Below are positions 52,464 through 53,266 of a DNA stretch of 53,266 bases, piece after piece. The notes under the pieces were generated by a model. The model was not told the origin of the DNA. It saw nothing but the letters and a program-made list of their open reading frames with translations, and did not search any database. The stretch spans positions 1 through 53,266 of the forward strand of contig JACMKU010000191.1 in NCBI GenBank assembly GCA_014379965.1, written 5' to 3'. Numbering within the stretch: the first letter of the stretch is position 1; every line of letters begins with the position of its first letter. The stretch comes from Chitinophagaceae bacterium (GTDB lineage Bacteria; Bacteroidota; Bacteroidia; Chitinophagales; Chitinophagaceae). Position numbers and translations under genes: made by a program.

Positions 52464-52553
52464 CCGAAAGACCGGAAGACCAGAAGACCGAAAGACCGAA
52501 AGACCGGAAGTCCGGAAGTCCGGAAGTCCGGAAGTCCGGAAGTCCGAAAGACC
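52464..52553. repeat. CCGGAAGT 8-nt word array, single arm
   Basis: Eleven 8-nt units in perfect phase (52464-52551): CCGAAAGA, CCGGAAGA, CCAGAAGA, twice CCGAAAGA, five identical CCGGAAGT, CCGAAAGA. Lies between ftsL and ftsI, 27 nt from the ftsI start codon. Confidence 0.9.
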
Positions 52554-52568
52554 TTCCGACAAGCGATC

Positions 52569-52613
52569 ACTACTCACTCCTCACTATTCACTACTCAATA
52601 TTCACTACTCACC
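52569..52613. repeat. ACTACTCACT-word run
   Basis: Degenerate 7-8 nt words (TACTCAC, CTCACTA, TTCACTA); on the minus strand GTGAGTAGTGAATA. Related to the GTGAGTG family. Confidence 0.65.
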
Positions 52614-52648
52614 CCGCCCTTCGCTACGCTACGGCGCGCAGGCACTCA
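52613..52648. repeat. CCGCCC-TTCGCTACGCTA hairpin repeat at the ftsL stop
   Basis: CCGCCC, core TTCGCTACGCTA, CGGCGCG, then CAGGCACTCACT. Copy of the element at 44.27 kb with a diverged right arm. The final TCA is the ftsL stop codon. Confidence 0.65.
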
Positions 52649-52996
52649 CTGCCCTCCGCCATTTCCATTTATCACCGAATCTCTCAGTACTATAGGAGAT
52701 ACGGTCAATTCTTTCAATCCTAGCGGCTCAACCGTCTTCGCGAGTTCGCTCTGCTTGCTTCTGAACATCACTTCACTTTTCACAGTTTTATATTCGTGTT
52801 GTAACTCTTTTACTTCTTTTGCTGTCCGGTTGATATTGCGGATGGTCTTGTCGGCATAGTGACCATTATATATGTAGATAACTGCCAACAATGCCAGGAA
52901 TAAAAAAAAGGGGATCTGTTTTACAATAGACTGGTAGTTCAACCAGCGCGTCCAGTCAAGACGGGGTTCCTTCTCTTTCATCAATTGATCGTCCAT
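52646..52996 (-). CDS. ftsL: FtsL-like divisome protein
   Basis: 116 residues: cytosolic start rich in charged residues, one membrane helix (about 29-46, IPFFLFLALLAVIYIYNG), then a coiled-coil-prone periplasmic segment (TAKEVKELQHEYKTVKSEVM). The size, plan and place between rsmH and ftsI identify FtsL, which links FtsQ and FtsW-FtsI; sequence similarity alone would be weak. The last residues are glycine-rich (NGNGGGQ). The 84 nt to rsmH contain no recognised feature. Confidence 0.88.
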   Translation of the reverse strand: MDDQLMKEKEPRLDWTRWLNYQSIVKQIPFFLFLALLAVIYIYNGHYADKTIRNINRTAKEVKELQHEYKTVKSEVMFRSKQSELAKTVEPLGLKELTVSPIVLRDSVINGNGGGQ

Positions 52997-53080
52997 AAAT
53001 GTGTGTGGATTTTCTGTTCTGTAATTCTTAAATTCTGCTATAGGTCAATTCCTAAATCCGTTCTGTTCAGTGACCGCATG

Positions 53081-53266
53081 TTAGTTTCCGATCTTCTCGG
53101 CAACTCTCAACTTCGCGCTTCTGGCCCTTGGGTTCTGATTCATCTCTTGTTGGGTGGGTAGGATGGGCTTCTTTGTGACCGGCATGATCTGGCTAATTGT
53201 TCCATCATGGGTAAAGGGGTTTGATTCGGGCGCATCGAATGTGCCTCGGCGAAAAAAATTCTTTAC
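53081..53266 (-). CDS. rsmH: 16S rRNA (cytosine(1402)-N(4))-methyltransferase RsmH, C-terminal end
   Basis: Only the last 61 residues are in the window: VKNFFRRGTF, then VTKKPILPTQQEMNQNPRAR and SAKLRVAEKIGN, the conserved RsmH C-terminus. The enzyme methylates C1402 of 16S rRNA. It is the first dcw gene visible here; the 5' part lies beyond the edge. Confidence 0.93.
   Translation of the reverse strand, partial: VKNFFRRGTFDAPESNPFTHDGTISQIMPVTKKPILPTQQEMNQNPRARSAKLRVAEKIGN

Noticed and set aside
25039..52553. CRISPR array interpretation of the 8-nt word runs
   Set aside because: Units are too short, there are no unique spacers of constant length, and no cas genes are in the window.

Overview
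This window reads as a chromosomal segment of a Bacteroidota bacterium, most likely near the Chitinophagaceae. That placement is an inference from gene families and signals: promoters of the TTTG / TAnnTTTG type, few Shine-Dalgarno sequences, a PASTA-bearing FtsI, a long FtsZ tail, a Bacteroidota DUF6427-type membrane protein, and many TTG starts. No IS element, CRISPR array, tRNA or rRNA gene was seen.

Layout. 1-923 is the N-terminal part of uvrA (minus). Then comes an orphan ECF sigma factor (plus), a candidate structured ncRNA with its own promoter and terminator (about 1793-1957), and a dsbD plus a detached DsbD-alpha-domain gene (minus). These are followed by purQ, a DUF6427-like membrane protein and a secreted protein (minus), and the K+ transporter kup (plus). 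Two paralogous membrane-anchored alpha/beta hydrolases flank a TPR-type lipoprotein (plus). A divergent oxyR/catalase pair carries a recognisable OxyR half-operator. Next are an S66 LD-carboxypeptidase (minus), metG with a YbjN-like gene (plus), a 1274-residue AsmA-like envelope protein, an OB-fold protein, a YceI protein, fadN, a metzincin without a signal peptide, and an M16 active/inactive protease pair (plus). A TIGR01777 epimerase (minus), a choice-of-anchor I lipoprotein and an ABC exporter pair (plus), and a GNAT acetyltransferase (minus) follow.

From 36.9 kb to the end lies the division and cell-wall (dcw) cluster on the minus strand, in transcription order rsmH (partial), ftsL, ftsI, murE, mraY, murD, ftsW, murG, murC, ftsQ, ftsA, ftsZ. 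It ends at a strong terminator after ftsZ. murF and ddl are not in the cluster. These genes build lipid II, flip or polymerise it at the septum, and assemble the Z-ring with its FtsA anchor.

The most unusual property is a set of intergenic palindromes. About sixteen loci hold arms made of degenerate 6-9 bp tandem words (GGGAATC, TTTAACG, GTTGATTAG, CCGGAAGT, GTGAGTG, CTGTTC, TATTGCC), usually followed by the reverse complement across a 15-65 nt loop. Within three word families the loop itself is conserved between distant loci. The elements sit against stop codons. In the dcw cluster they contain or touch the stop codons of murC, murG, ftsW, murD, murE and ftsL, and in murC, murG and ftsW they also encode the last residues.
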